A stretch of DNA of 64,000 bases, taken from the NCBI GenBank assembly GCA_017642695.1, contig JAEPQD010000001.1, forward strand, positions 434,001 through 498,000, read 5' to 3'. This stretch comes from Parvibaculum sp. (GTDB lineage Bacteria > Pseudomonadota > Alphaproteobacteria > Parvibaculales > Parvibaculaceae). A model generated the notes under the pieces. That model searched no databases. It was given only the letters and a program-made list of their open reading frames with translations, and was not told the origin of the DNA. Made by a program: the position numbers and the translations under genes. This document shows, in pieces, positions 37,069 through 46,571 of this stretch (its first letter is position 1; every line of letters begins with the position of its first letter).

Positions 37069-38427
37069 ATGGATTTCGCCGCCATGACCGCGCTCGCGCT
37101 GGGCCGCGCCTTCGAGAAGGGCGAGGCCGATCCGCGCGACGCGACCGAGGATTTTCTCGCCCGCGCACAGGAGCAGGACCCGGACAGGCGCATCTATGTG
37201 AGCCTTCTTGAAGCCCGCGCCCGCGCCGAGGCCGGGGCGGCCTCCGCGCGCGCGAAGCGGGGCCTGCGCCGTCATGCGCTGGACGGCGTGCCGATTTCCT
37301 GGAAGGACCTTTTCGATGTTGCGGGCGCGGCGACGGCGGGTGGCTCCCTCGCCCTGAAAACCCGCGTGCCCGAACGCGACGCCGAGGTGCTTGCCCGCGC
37401 GACGCGGATGGGGGCGGTGGCGCTCGGCAAGACCACGATGACCGAGCTCGCCTTTTCCGGCCTCGGCATCAACCCGAAATTCGGCACGCCCGCGAACCCG
37501 CACGATCGCAAGATCGAGCGCGCGCCGGGCGGCTCGTCCGCCGGCGCCGGCGTCTCCGTTGCGGCGGGCCTCGCCGCCGCCGCCATCGGCACGGATACCG
37601 GCGGCTCGGTCCGCATTCCCGCCGCCTGGAACGGGCTGGTCGGTTTGAAGACGACCGCGGGACGCCTGCCGCTGACCGGCACCGTGCCGCTCTCGCCCAC
37701 CTTCGACACGGTCGGCCCGCTCGCGAGGAACGTGGAAGACGCGGCCGCGCTTCTCGCCCTCCTTGAAGGCCGCAGCGCCAGGCCGGTGGCCCCCTTCGAT
37801 CTCTCCCGCGCCGTCTTCTGGCTGCCCGAGGGCGGCATCGCATGGGAGAACTGCGAACCGCAGATCGTCTCCGCGCTCGACGCCGCCATCCGCCGCCTCG
37901 TGAAGGCGGGGGTGCGGATCGCCGAGCATCCCCTTCCCGAACTCGACGAGATCCACGCCCTCGCCTGGGACCCCGCCGCAAGCCGCCTTGTCGCCGATGC
38001 CTATGCGCAGTGGGGGAGCATGCTCTCCGCCAATGAGGAGCTGATCTACCGCCCCGTCTTCGAGCGCGTCATGGCGGGCGAGAAGCTGAAGGCGGGCGAT
38101 CTCGTCCGCGCCGACCTGAAGCGCAAGGAGATTTCCACGCGCTACGCCGCCGTGACCGCGGGTGTCGACGCCGTCCTCATGCCCACCGTCGCCATCGCCC
38201 CGCCGCCCATCGCCGAGCTCGAACCCGGCGGCGAGGCCTACGGCCGGGCGAACCGCATGGCGCTCCGCAACACCACCATCGGCAACCAGCTCGGAGCCTG
38301 CGCGATCACCCTTCCCTGCGGTCAGGACGACAATGGCCTTCCCATCGGGCTGATGCTGCAAGGCGCGCCGCATACGGAGGAAAAAATCCTCTCGCTCGCG
38401 CTCGCCGTCGAAAACCTCCTCGCCTGA
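37069..38427 (+). CDS. Amidase signature family protein
   Basis: A 452-residue amidase with the Ser-cisSer-Lys triad: Lys in GVPISWKDLFDVAG, the cis-Ser in APGGSSAGAGVSVAAG, and the nucleophile in IGTDTGGSVRIPAAW. It hydrolyses an amide bond and is related to GatA and enantioselective amidases; no gatB or gatC adjoins it, so it is not the tRNA amidotransferase. The ATG follows AAAAGGAGAAAAG, which is close to ideal. A bidirectional terminator follows. Confidence 0.93.
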   Translation: MDFAAMTALALGRAFEKGEADPRDATEDFLARAQEQDPDRRIYVSLLEARARAEAGAASARAKRGLRRHALDGVPISWKDLFDVAGAATAGGSLALKTRVPERDAEVLARATRMGAVALGKTTMTELAFSGLGINPKFGTPANPHDRKIERAPGGSSAGAGVSVAAGLAAAAIGTDTGGSVRIPAAWNGLVGLKTTAGRLPLTGTVPLSPTFDTVGPLARNVEDAAALLALLEGRSARPVAPFDLSRAVFWLPEGGIAWENCEPQIVSALDAAIRRLVKAGVRIAEHPLPELDEIHALAWDPAASRLVADAYAQWGSMLSANEELIYRPVFERVMAGEKLKAGDLVRADLKRKEISTRYAAVTAGVDAVLMPTVAIAPPPIAELEPGGEAYGRANRMALRNTTIGNQLGACAITLPCGQDDNGLPIGLMLQGAPHTEEKILSLALAVENLLA

Positions 38428-38434
38428 AATGAAA

Positions 38435-38462
38435 AAGCCCCGGGGATTTCTCCCCGGGGCTT
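38435..38462. terminator. Bidirectional terminator between amidase and PQQ dehydrogenase
   Basis: A perfect 12-base stem AAGCCCCGGGGA / TCCCCGGGGCTT with a TTTC loop. A-rich sequence precedes it and T-rich sequence follows, so it can stop both converging genes. Confidence 0.92.
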
Positions 38463-38482
38463 CATTTTCATCCGTGAGCGGA

Positions 38483-40699
38483 TCAGTTGACCGGCTGCTG
38501 CCTTGCGCGGTCTTCCAGCGCCCGTTTCTGGATATAGGACTTGATCGCCTCCACATCCTCTTCCGAGAGATGGTCGGCGAAACTCGCCATGCCGTTGTCG
38601 GAGAGAATGCCGCCGCGCACGATGTCCTGGAAATGCTCCCGCGTCGACTCGCCCATCCGCCTGAGGTCCGGCGTCACGCCGGGCGAGATCGCGAGCGCGC
38701 CGTGGCACAGCATGCAATAGGTCGCATAGCCGATCTCGCCCTGCCGCACTTCCTCTTCTGACGCGGTGAGCGCCGGCCATTCGGGGATCGACTGGTCAAG
38801 CATCGCAAGCTCCGGCAGCTCCTCGCCGCCGCCGATCTTGAAGGTCAGCAGCCGCCCGTCATTGCCGAACTTCGCCGCGGCGGAAGTCCGCGCATCGCCG
38901 GAGACGATGTTGACGCCGCCCCAGCCCGCCAGCACCGACACATATTGCTCGCCGTCCACCATGTAGGTCACGGGCGCCGCCACGATGCCGGTCTGGATCC
39001 GCTGCGACCAGACGCGCTCGCCGGTCTCCGCGTTATAGGCGTGGAAGAAGCCGTCGGCCGTCCCCTGGAAGACGAGGTTGCCCGCCGTCGCCAGCACACC
39101 GCCATTCAGCGGCGCGGGATATTCCGCCTGCCATTTCATTTCGCCCGTCGCCGGATCCCAGGCTTTCAGATAGCCCTTCTCCATGGGGATTTCCGGCAGC
39201 GCGTTGATCGCGTCGATATAATCCGTCCAGTCGATACCGGTGTTCCACCAGTTCTTCTTCGGCGTGAACTCGCCCTGCTCCTTCCATTGTTCGGAAAGCG
39301 AATAGATGCCGGCAATGTCCTGCGTCGGAATGTAGACAAGGCCCGTATCGGGGCTGAACGCCATCGGGTGCCAGTTATGCGCGCCGTTGGCGGACGGCAG
39401 CACGAAGGCCGTGCGGTCGCCATATTCGCCTTCGCCCGTTTCCACCGGCCGCCCCGTCTCGAGGTCGACATGGCTTGCCCAGGTGACGGTCGAGAACGGA
39501 TTCGCCGAGATGAGCTCGCCGGTCATGCGGTCGAGCACGTAGAAGAACCCGTTCTTGGGCGCCTGCATGATGACCTTGCGCGTGCTCCCGTCGATCTCGA
39601 TATCGGCGAGCATCAGCGGCTGCGTCGCGGTGTAGTCCCAGTTGTCGCCGGGCGTCGTCTGGTAATACCACTTCATGCGGCCCGTATCCGCGTCGAGCGC
39701 GATGATCGACGAGAGATAGAGATTGTCGCCGCCGCCGGGCGAGCGGATTTCGCGCGTCCAGGGCGAGCCGTTGCCGGTGCCGACATAGAGCGTGTCGGTC
39801 TCGGGTTCGAAGACCATCGAATCCCAGGCCGTGCCGCCGCCGCCCACTTTCCACCACTCGCCGCCCTTCCAGGTCGGCACCGCGGCTTCGAGTTCGGGGT
39901 TTTCGAGCGGCAGCGAGGGATCGCCCGGCACGGTGTAGAACCGCCAGGCCTGTTCGCCCGTCTCCGTGTCATAGGCGGTGATATATCCGCGTACGCCATA
40001 TTCGCCACCGCCATTGCCGATCACGACCTTGTCGTTGAAGACGCGCGGCGCGCCGGTGATCGTGTAGGGCGGTCCGGGGACCGTGTTCACTTCCCAGACG
40101 ACCGAGCCGTCCTTCGCGTCGAGCGCGAACAGCCGTCCGTCGAAGCTCGCGACATAGACGCGGCCCTTCCAGACCGCGACGCCGCGATTGACGACGTCGC
40201 AGCAGCCATAGCGGCCCCACTCGCCGGGCACTTCCGGATCGAAGCGCCAGAGCTCCTCGCCCGTCTTCGCGTCGACCGCGATGGTGACGCCCCAGCTGAG
40301 CGACATGTACATCGTCCCGTCGACGACGATGGGCGTCGCCTCGAGGCCGCGCGTCGTGTCCGTGTCGAGCGACCAGGCGAGAGACAGCTCGCCGATGTTC
40401 TCGGTCGTGATCTGGTCGAGCGGCGAGAAGCGCTGCTCGTTGTAGCTGCGGCCATGCGACAGCCAGTTGCCGGGCTCCGCGTCCGCGTTGGAAATCCGTT
40501 CGCGGTCGACACCCGTCGCGCCTTCGGCGCGGGGCGCCTCCAGCGGCGTCGCCTCGGCGGGCACTTCCGCAACCACGGGCTCGGCAGGCGCTGCGTCTTC
40601 CCCGTCGCCGCCAATGAACTGCCAGCCGATGAACCCGGCCAGCACCAGCCCCGCTGCGGCATTCACCGCCACGGGCCACTTCTTCGCCATATCCGCCAT
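38483..40699 (-). CDS. PQQ-dependent quinohaemoprotein alcohol dehydrogenase
   Basis: A 738-residue type II-like PQQ dehydrogenase. An N-terminal hydrophobic anchor or signal (about 8-30) precedes an eight-bladed propeller with W-motif repeats, the vicinal disulfide GCC at 166-167, and catalytic D355 in GDNWDYTATQ. A C-terminal cytochrome c domain has CMLCH at 662-666 and an axial Met in DNGMASF. Threonine two residues after the catalytic Asp suggests the calcium-type rather than the lanthanide-type (Asp) enzyme. It oxidises alcohols in the periplasm. No PQQ synthesis genes are in the window. A second ATG at 40690 is possible. Confidence 0.93.
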   Translation of the reverse strand: MADMAKKWPVAVNAAAGLVLAGFIGWQFIGGDGEDAAPAEPVVAEVPAEATPLEAPRAEGATGVDRERISNADAEPGNWLSHGRSYNEQRFSPLDQITTENIGELSLAWSLDTDTTRGLEATPIVVDGTMYMSLSWGVTIAVDAKTGEELWRFDPEVPGEWGRYGCCDVVNRGVAVWKGRVYVASFDGRLFALDAKDGSVVWEVNTVPGPPYTITGAPRVFNDKVVIGNGGGEYGVRGYITAYDTETGEQAWRFYTVPGDPSLPLENPELEAAVPTWKGGEWWKVGGGGTAWDSMVFEPETDTLYVGTGNGSPWTREIRSPGGGDNLYLSSIIALDADTGRMKWYYQTTPGDNWDYTATQPLMLADIEIDGSTRKVIMQAPKNGFFYVLDRMTGELISANPFSTVTWASHVDLETGRPVETGEGEYGDRTAFVLPSANGAHNWHPMAFSPDTGLVYIPTQDIAGIYSLSEQWKEQGEFTPKKNWWNTGIDWTDYIDAINALPEIPMEKGYLKAWDPATGEMKWQAEYPAPLNGGVLATAGNLVFQGTADGFFHAYNAETGERVWSQRIQTGIVAAPVTYMVDGEQYVSVLAGWGGVNIVSGDARTSAAAKFGNDGRLLTFKIGGGEELPELAMLDQSIPEWPALTASEEEVRQGEIGYATYCMLCHGALAISPGVTPDLRRMGESTREHFQDIVRGGILSDNGMASFADHLSEEDVEAIKSYIQKRALEDRARQQPVN

Positions 40700-41159
40700 G
40701 ACCTCCCCGTCCCTTCCTGTCGCGCCCCCGCCTCCGGCCTCGGCGCTTCTCGTTTTGCGGAGCTTCGCTCCGGTTTTTGTCGAAAAACTCTACTCGAAGG
40801 TCAGGAGGCGGAAAACCCACCCCATCCTCCAATACTGCGGGAATCCGGGACCACGCCTTTGAACATTCCAGCGGCCGTACACCACCTGCCCGTCAAGGAC
40901 GGCTGACTCATGAAAAGCATGATGCCTAATTTTTATGCAATAAATAAAATATGGCTTCAAAAAGGGCACTTGTCTCCCGTTTTGCTGCCGGCAGCGGCAC
41001 GAGCGACCGAAATTTCATCGCTATTTCAGCGGGATAGCCAAAATTTGGGCATTCGGCACATTTCTTGAGAGTGGTTAACCGGACGACGGCCCCCATGCCC
41101 GCCGGGAGACGGGCGGGCCGCGCGAACAGGCCGGGCCCATGAGAGGCGCCGGAGAAAAA
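40700..41159. other. 460-base intergenic region upstream of amt1
   Basis: No gene is supported. The part from about 40900 to 41075 is distinctly AT-rich, as expected for a control region. It contains the sigma-54-like promoter at 41055-41069. No perfect TGCAC-N7-GTGCA site was found in this interval. Confidence 0.6.
41054..41069 (+). promoter_or_regulatory. Sigma-54-like promoter of amt1
   Basis: CGGCAC-ATTTC-TTGAG fits the -24/-12 consensus TGGCAC-N5-TTGCA in spacing, with GG and TTG kept and GA in place of GC. It lies about 90 bases upstream of the amt1 ATG. The same deviation (TTGA) occurs in the glnK and amt3 promoters. Confidence 0.7.
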
Positions 41160-42506
41160 ATGGAGAGCAGAATGATCAACGACAAGATCGGGACGCTGGC
41201 CCGCCGGAGCGCCGCGGGCGCAGGCGCGGTCGCGTTCTGGATGCTGGCGGCGGCGGGAAGCGCGCTGGCCCAGGAGGAAGTGCCCACGGTCGATTCGGGC
41301 GACACGGCGTGGATGATCACCGCCACCGCCCTCGTGCTGATGATGACGATCCCGGGCCTCGCCCTTTTCTACGGCGGCATGGTCCGCAAGAAGAACGTCG
41401 TCGCCATGACGGCGCAGAACTTCGCCCTTGCGGCGCTGATGTCGGTCGTCTGGATGGTGATCGGCTACTCGCTCGCCTTCGGCGACGGCGGCGCGATGCA
41501 GGCCTATGTCGGCGGTCTCGACAACCTCTTCCTCGCCGGCCTCGGCGTCGACAGTATTTCGGGCACCATTCCCGAAAGCGTCTTCATGACCTTCCAGATG
41601 ACCTTCGCGATCATCACCGCGGCCCTCATCACCGGCGCCTTCGCCGACCGCATGAAGTTTTCCAGCATGCTCGTCTTCATGACGCTGTGGTCGATCGTCG
41701 TCTACGCCCCGGTCTGCCACTGGGTATGGGGCGGCGGCTTCCTCGGTTCGGACGGCGTTCTGGACTTCGCGGGCGGTACGGTCGTGCACATCAATGCCGG
41801 CGTCGCGGGCCTTGTGGCCTGTCTCGTGCTCGGTCCGCGCAAGGGCTACGGCACCGAGAACATGGCCCCGCACAACGTCGTGCTCACCATGATCGGCGCC
41901 TCGTTCCTCTGGGTCGGCTGGTTCGGCTTCAACGCGGGCTCCGAGCTCGCGGCCGACGGCCGTGCGGGCATGGCGATGGCCGTGACGCAGATCGCCGCCG
42001 CAATGGCCGCGCTTTCCTGGATGGCCGTCGAATGGATCATCCGCGGCAAGCCGACGCTGCTCGGCCTCGCCACGGGCGCGGTCGCGGGCCTCATCGCGAT
42101 CACACCGGCTGCGGGCTTCGTCAATCCGATGGGTGCTTTCTGGATCGGCATCGCCGCGGGCGTCTTCTGCTACTTCGCCTCGACGAGCCTCAAGAAGGCG
42201 CTCGGCTATGACGATGCGCTCGACGTCTTCGGCGTTCATGCCGTCGGCGGCATTGTCGGCGCGATCCTCACCGGCGTCTTCGCCACCGCTGCCATCACCG
42301 GCGCCGACGCACCGCTCGGTGCGATCGACGGCAACTGGGCGCAGGTCGGCGTTCAGATCAAGGGCATCGTCGCGACCATCCTCTATTGCGGGCTTGCGAC
42401 CTTTGTCCTGCTGATGGTGACGAAGATCTTCTTCGGTCTGCGCATCACGCCGCAGGAGGAAGTGGAAGGGCTCGACATCAGCCTGCACGGCGAAGTGATC
42501 CAGTAA
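41160..42506 (+). CDS. amtB: Ammonium transporter Amt1 (AmtB family)
   Basis: A roughly 448-residue Amt/Rh channel for NH4+/NH3. A cleavable signal peptide (AAAGSALAQEE) precedes 11 helices. Conserved pore residues: Asp in GVLDFAGGTVVHINAG with the first twin His, and the second twin His in DVFGVHAVGGIVGAI. GLALFYGGMVRKKN and ITGAFADRMKF are family signatures. GGAG is 5 bases before the ATG at 41160; an ATG at 41172 also has GGAG, and one at 41139 is open. It has its own sigma-54-like promoter and terminator, so it is a separate unit from glnK-amt2. Confidence 0.96.
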   Translation: MESRMINDKIGTLARRSAAGAGAVAFWMLAAAGSALAQEEVPTVDSGDTAWMITATALVLMMTIPGLALFYGGMVRKKNVVAMTAQNFALAALMSVVWMVIGYSLAFGDGGAMQAYVGGLDNLFLAGLGVDSISGTIPESVFMTFQMTFAIITAALITGAFADRMKFSSMLVFMTLWSIVVYAPVCHWVWGGGFLGSDGVLDFAGGTVVHINAGVAGLVACLVLGPRKGYGTENMAPHNVVLTMIGASFLWVGWFGFNAGSELAADGRAGMAMAVTQIAAAMAALSWMAVEWIIRGKPTLLGLATGAVAGLIAITPAAGFVNPMGAFWIGIAAGVFCYFASTSLKKALGYDDALDVFGVHAVGGIVGAILTGVFATAAITGADAPLGAIDGNWAQVGVQIKGIVATILYCGLATFVLLMVTKIFFGLRITPQEEVEGLDISLHGEVIQ

Positions 42507-42531
42507 ACTTACACACAACGCACATGTTGCT

Positions 42532-42561
42532 GAGGGCGCTCTCCGGAGCGCCCTCTTTTTT
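42532..42561 (+). terminator. Rho-independent terminator after amt1
   Basis: A perfect 10-base stem GAGGGCGCTC / GAGCGCCCTC with a TCCG loop, followed by six T residues. Confidence 0.93.
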
Positions 42562-42629
42562 GTGAGCTGTGTGATCCAGTATCGGCGCCGCCGTCATATT
42601 CTCCGTGCGCTGACCGTCAATGAGGCCGC

Positions 42630-42646
42630 TGCACAGAATTTGTGCA
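42630..42646. promoter_or_regulatory. NtrC-type enhancer site upstream of glnK
   Basis: TGCACAGAATTTGTGCA: both half-sites match the consensus TGCAC-N7-GTGCA exactly. It lies about 120 bases upstream of the sigma-54-like promoter at 42763, a normal enhancer distance. Confidence 0.75.
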
Positions 42647-42651
42647 TGTGA

Positions 42652-43233
<582 letters not shown>

Positions 43234-43295
43234 TCCCTGTACGGATCGAGTGCTTTCGTAATTGGGGAAGGCAACCCTCTAACGAGAGAGGAACG

Positions 43296-44630
43296 ATGAC
43301 CAAGACTGGAAGATACACACGCTTGGCGGGGATGGCGGGGCTCGCCATGCTGGCCATGACGGCTCCTGCGTTCGCGCAGGAAGTCGAGGAAGAGGTATTC
43401 ACTCTGAGTGGGCCTGAAACGGCTTACATCTTCAACACGCTGCTGTTCCTGATTGGCGGGTTCCTCGTCATGTGGATGGCGGCCGGTTTCGCCATGCTTG
43501 AAGCGGGCCTTGTCCGCTCCAAGAACGTCGCCATGCAATGCACGAAGAACATCGCGCTCTTCTCCATTGCCGGCATCATGTACTACCTCGTCGGCTACAA
43601 CCTGATGTATGACGGCGTCGATGGCGGCTATTTCGGCTCCATCTCGCTCTGGGGTGTCGACGATTCCGGCGGCGTCGGAACGGACGCTTCGGGCTATGCC
43701 TCCGCATCCGACTGGTTCTTCCAGATGGTGTTCGTGGCCACAGCGGCCTCGATCGTGTCGGGCACGCTCGCCGAGCGCATCAAGCTCTGGCCGTTCCTGG
43801 TCTTCACCGTCGTTCTGACGGGCGTCATCTACCCGATCCAGGGCGCCTGGCAGTGGGGCGGCGGCTGGCTCAGCGAAATGGGCTTCTCCGACTTCGCGGG
43901 CTCGACCATCGTGCACTCGACAGGCGGCTGGGCCGCTCTCATGGGCGCGCTGATCCTCGGCCCCCGTCTCGGCAAGTATGTGAAGGGTGGCGGCGTCAAT
44001 CCGATGCCCGGCTCCTCCATGCCGCTCGCGACGCTCGGTACCTTCATCCTCTGGCTCGGCTGGTTCGGCTTCAACGGCGCCTCCCAGCTCGCGCTCGGCA
44101 CGGTTGACGATGCCAATGCAGTGTCGACGATCTTCATCAACACGACGATCGCCGCTGCTGCGGGTGTTGTCGCCGCGATGATCCTGACGCAGCTTCTCTA
44201 CAAGAAGGTCGACATCACGATGGCGCTGAACGGCGCTCTCGCCGGCCTCGTCGCCATCACCGCCGAACCGCTCGCGCCGACCCTCGGCTGGGCCTGCATC
44301 ATCGGCGGCATCGGCGGCGTGATCGTCGTGCTGACGGTTCCGCTCCTCGACAAGCTCCACATCGACGACGTGGTGGGCGCCATTCCGGTCCATCTCTTCG
44401 CCGGTATCTGGGGCACGATGGCCGTTCCGCTCACCAATGCCGACACGAGCTTCGCCGTGCAGGCAACGGGCGTGATCTCCATCGGCATCTTCGTCGCGGT
44501 GTCGAGCCTCGTTCTCTGGCTTGCTCTCCGCTTCACGATCGGCATCCGCTGCTCGGAAGAGGAAGAGATGATGGGTCTCGACAAGGCCGAAATCGGCGTC
44601 GAAGCCTATCCCGAGTTCACGACGAGCTGA
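43296..44630 (+). CDS. Ammonium transporter Amt2 (glnK-linked)
   Basis: A 444-residue Amt channel with a signal peptide (MTAPAFAQEV). Pore signatures: FSDFAGSTIVHSTGGWAAL with Asp and first His, and DVVGAIPVHLFAGIWG with the second His. AGFAMLEAGLVRSKN is the helix-1 extracellular signature. It differs markedly from Amt1 and Amt3, so the three are not recent copies. It is co-transcribed with glnK (GAGAGGAACG before the ATG) and is the channel most likely to be gated by it. Two terminators follow. Confidence 0.95.
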   Translation: MTKTGRYTRLAGMAGLAMLAMTAPAFAQEVEEEVFTLSGPETAYIFNTLLFLIGGFLVMWMAAGFAMLEAGLVRSKNVAMQCTKNIALFSIAGIMYYLVGYNLMYDGVDGGYFGSISLWGVDDSGGVGTDASGYASASDWFFQMVFVATAASIVSGTLAERIKLWPFLVFTVVLTGVIYPIQGAWQWGGGWLSEMGFSDFAGSTIVHSTGGWAALMGALILGPRLGKYVKGGGVNPMPGSSMPLATLGTFILWLGWFGFNGASQLALGTVDDANAVSTIFINTTIAAAAGVVAAMILTQLLYKKVDITMALNGALAGLVAITAEPLAPTLGWACIIGGIGGVIVVLTVPLLDKLHIDDVVGAIPVHLFAGIWGTMAVPLTNADTSFAVQATGVISIGIFVAVSSLVLWLALRFTIGIRCSEEEEMMGLDKAEIGVEAYPEFTTS

Positions 44631-44643
44631 CGCGTATCTCTCC

Positions 44644-44673
44644 GGCGGGGGCCCCTTCCCTCGGGCCCCCGCC
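44644..44673 (+). terminator. GC-rich stem-loop after amt2
   Basis: An 11-base perfect stem GGCGGGGGCCC / GGGCCCCCGCC, followed only by TCTCTCCC. It lies 14 bases after the amt2 stop. It may protect the 3' end or terminate weakly. Confidence 0.6.
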
Positions 44674-44732
44674 TCTCTCCCACGGCCGTCGGCACCCCTT
44701 GCCACCACTATCCGGGGTTCGACGGTGACACT

Positions 44733-44768
44733 GGAGCCCGCAGATCCCCTCTACGGGCTCCTTTTTTT
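44733..44768 (+). terminator. Rho-independent terminator downstream of amt2
   Basis: Stem GGAGCCCG / CGGGCTCC with a 13-base loop, followed by seven T residues. Confidence 0.85.
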
Positions 44769-44941
44769 GTCCGCGGCACGGAGTCATCCGCTGCCGCTAT
44801 TTTTATTCTGCCCACCATTTAATCCGATTGCCTCATATTTGAGGTCATTCGATAGGCAGTTTGACCGCACCCGCTTTTGACGGACGCGTGTTTTTCGGCA
44901 GAATTCCCCGATCCTCGGCCCCCTCCACTCACCCTTTCGGC

Positions 44942-44957
44942 TGGCATGCATATTGAT
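44942..44957 (+). promoter_or_regulatory. Sigma-54-like promoter of amt3
   Basis: TGGCAT-GCATA-TTGAT keeps the sigma-54 spacing and matches the -24 TGGCA box fully. The amt3 ATG is about 120 bases downstream. Confidence 0.7.
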
Positions 44958-45076
44958 TGTGCATGTCGCTGAATAATCAGGCCGCATCGCCCGTCGGGGC
45001 GCAGGCGGCCGGCACCCGGTATCGGAAAACAGCAAACCCGACCGGGCTCACGGTGGCAACGAAAGGGAGATCCTTC

Positions 45077-46333
45077 ATGGAAGCGATGGACAGTGCCGGC
45101 GCCGGCCTCGGCGCGGGCGGGGACGTGTTTTTTATCCTGATGGGCGCAATTCTCGTCTTCGCGATGCATTCCGGCTTCGCCTTTCTCGAAGTCGGCACCG
45201 TTCGCCACAAGAACCAGGTGAATGCGCTGGTGAAGATCCTCGCGGACTTCGCCGTCTCGACCGTCGCCTATTTCCTCGTCGGCTACATGGTCGCCTACGG
45301 CACGACCTTCTTCGTCAACGCGGCCGTGCTGAGCGGCGCGGAAACCCTCGACGGCGTCGAATACGGCCCGCAGGGCCTGTCGCTCGTGAAGTTCTTCTTC
45401 CTCCTCACCTTCGCCGCCGCGATTCCCGCCATCATCTCCGGCGGCATCGCCGAACGGGCCCGCTTCTGGCCGCAGGCCATGGCGACCGCAGCCGTGGTCG
45501 GCCTCGTCTACCCCTTCTTCGAGGGCCTCGTCTGGAACGGCAATCACGGCATTCAGGCGTGGTTCGAGACGGCGCTCGGCGCGCCCTTCCACGATTTCGC
45601 GGGCTCCATCGTCGTCCATGCGGTCGGCGGCTGGCTCGCCCTCGGCGCCGTCATCCTGCTCGGCCGCCGCGCCGGCCGCTACACGAAGGACGGCAAGCTG
45701 GTCGCCTTCCCGCCGTCCTCGATCCCCTGGCTCGCGCTCGGCTCCTGGCTGCTCTGCATCGGCTGGTTCGGCTTCAACGTCGTCTCGGCCCAGTCGCTGG
45801 AAGGCATTTCCGGCCTTGTCGCCATGAACTCGCTGCTTGCTATGGCGGGCGGCATCATTGCCTCGCTGGTCGCGGGCCGGAACGATCCGGGCTTCATCCA
45901 CAACGGCGCGCTCGCCGGTCTCGTCGCCGTCTGCGCGGGCTCCGACATCATGCACCCCGCCGGTTCCTTCGTCGTCGGCGCGGTCGCGGGCGTGCTCTTC
46001 GTCGTCATGTTCGAGGCCTGCCAGCGCCGCTTCAAGATCGACGACGTGCTCGGCGTCTGGCCGCTGCACGGGCTCTGCGGCCTCTGGGGCGGCATCGCGG
46101 CGGGGATTTTCGGCCTGACGGAACTCGGCGGCCTCGGCGGCGTCACCTTCGCAAGCCAGCTCGTCGGCTCGCTTGGCGGCGCGCTCTATGCGGGCATCGC
46201 CGGCTTCGCCGTCTACGGCCTTCTGAAAATGTCCATCGGCATCCGGCTCGACCTCGAGGACGAACACCGGGGAGCCGATCTCGCGATCCATGGCATCGGC
46301 GCCAACCCGGAGGCGGATGTGCCGCAACGCTGA
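45077..46333 (+). CDS. Ammonium transporter Amt3
   Basis: A 418-residue Amt channel. Pore residues are conserved: FHDFAGSIVVHAVGGWLAL (Asp, first His) and DVLGVWPLHGLCGLWGG (second His); SGFAFLEVGTVRHKNQ is the helix-1 signature. Unlike Amt1 and Amt2 it has no cleavable signal peptide: the ATG at 45077, after AAAGGGAGA, leads almost directly into the first helix. The frame is open to 44957, but that extension overlaps the promoter. It has no adjacent PII gene of its own. Confidence 0.94.
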   Translation: MEAMDSAGAGLGAGGDVFFILMGAILVFAMHSGFAFLEVGTVRHKNQVNALVKILADFAVSTVAYFLVGYMVAYGTTFFVNAAVLSGAETLDGVEYGPQGLSLVKFFFLLTFAAAIPAIISGGIAERARFWPQAMATAAVVGLVYPFFEGLVWNGNHGIQAWFETALGAPFHDFAGSIVVHAVGGWLALGAVILLGRRAGRYTKDGKLVAFPPSSIPWLALGSWLLCIGWFGFNVVSAQSLEGISGLVAMNSLLAMAGGIIASLVAGRNDPGFIHNGALAGLVAVCAGSDIMHPAGSFVVGAVAGVLFVVMFEACQRRFKIDDVLGVWPLHGLCGLWGGIAAGIFGLTELGGLGGVTFASQLVGSLGGALYAGIAGFAVYGLLKMSIGIRLDLEDEHRGADLAIHGIGANPEADVPQR

Positions 46334-46377
46334 GGCGCGTCGTATGACGTTTTTATGACAGTTCGGTGACAGTCGAT

Positions 46378-46392
46378 TTAAGACACCGTTAA
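46378..46392. promoter_or_regulatory. CtrA-like binding site upstream of the aminotransferase-ftsK operon
   Basis: TTAA-GACACCG-TTAA is an exact TTAA-N7-TTAA CtrA full site. It lies about 180 bases upstream of the operon that includes ftsK. An exact DnaA-box 9-mer (TGTGGATAA) follows at 46410-46418. Confidence 0.5.
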
Positions 46393-46447
46393 ATATTTGC
46401 TTCCAATTGTGTGGATAAGGCGCGGGAATTCCACAGCTTTTTCCACC

Positions 46448-46483
46448 GGGCGAAGCGGTCCGCGGCACTGGACCGCTTCGCCC
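46448..46483. other. 14-base stem-loop upstream of the aminotransferase gene
   Basis: GGGCGAAGCGGTCC and GGACCGCTTCGCCC form a perfect stem around an 8-base loop. There is no T-run on either side, so it is not a standard terminator. It could end amt3 transcripts or act in the 5' leader of the next operon. Confidence 0.55.
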
Positions 46484-46571
46484 CTCACGGTTAAGATCGC
46501 GCCGACCCTTATCCCCGGCTTCCGCACATCTTGCGGCGCGGCGCCGGTGCGCCACAGGACCTAGCGCGACA

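Larger units (their letters stand above)
44631..45076. other. 446-base intergenic region between amt2 and amt3
   Basis: No gene. It contains two stem-loops (44644-44673 and 44733-44768), an AT-rich tract with the palindrome CCTCATATTTGAGG near 44832, and the sigma-54-like promoter of amt3. Confidence 0.65.
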
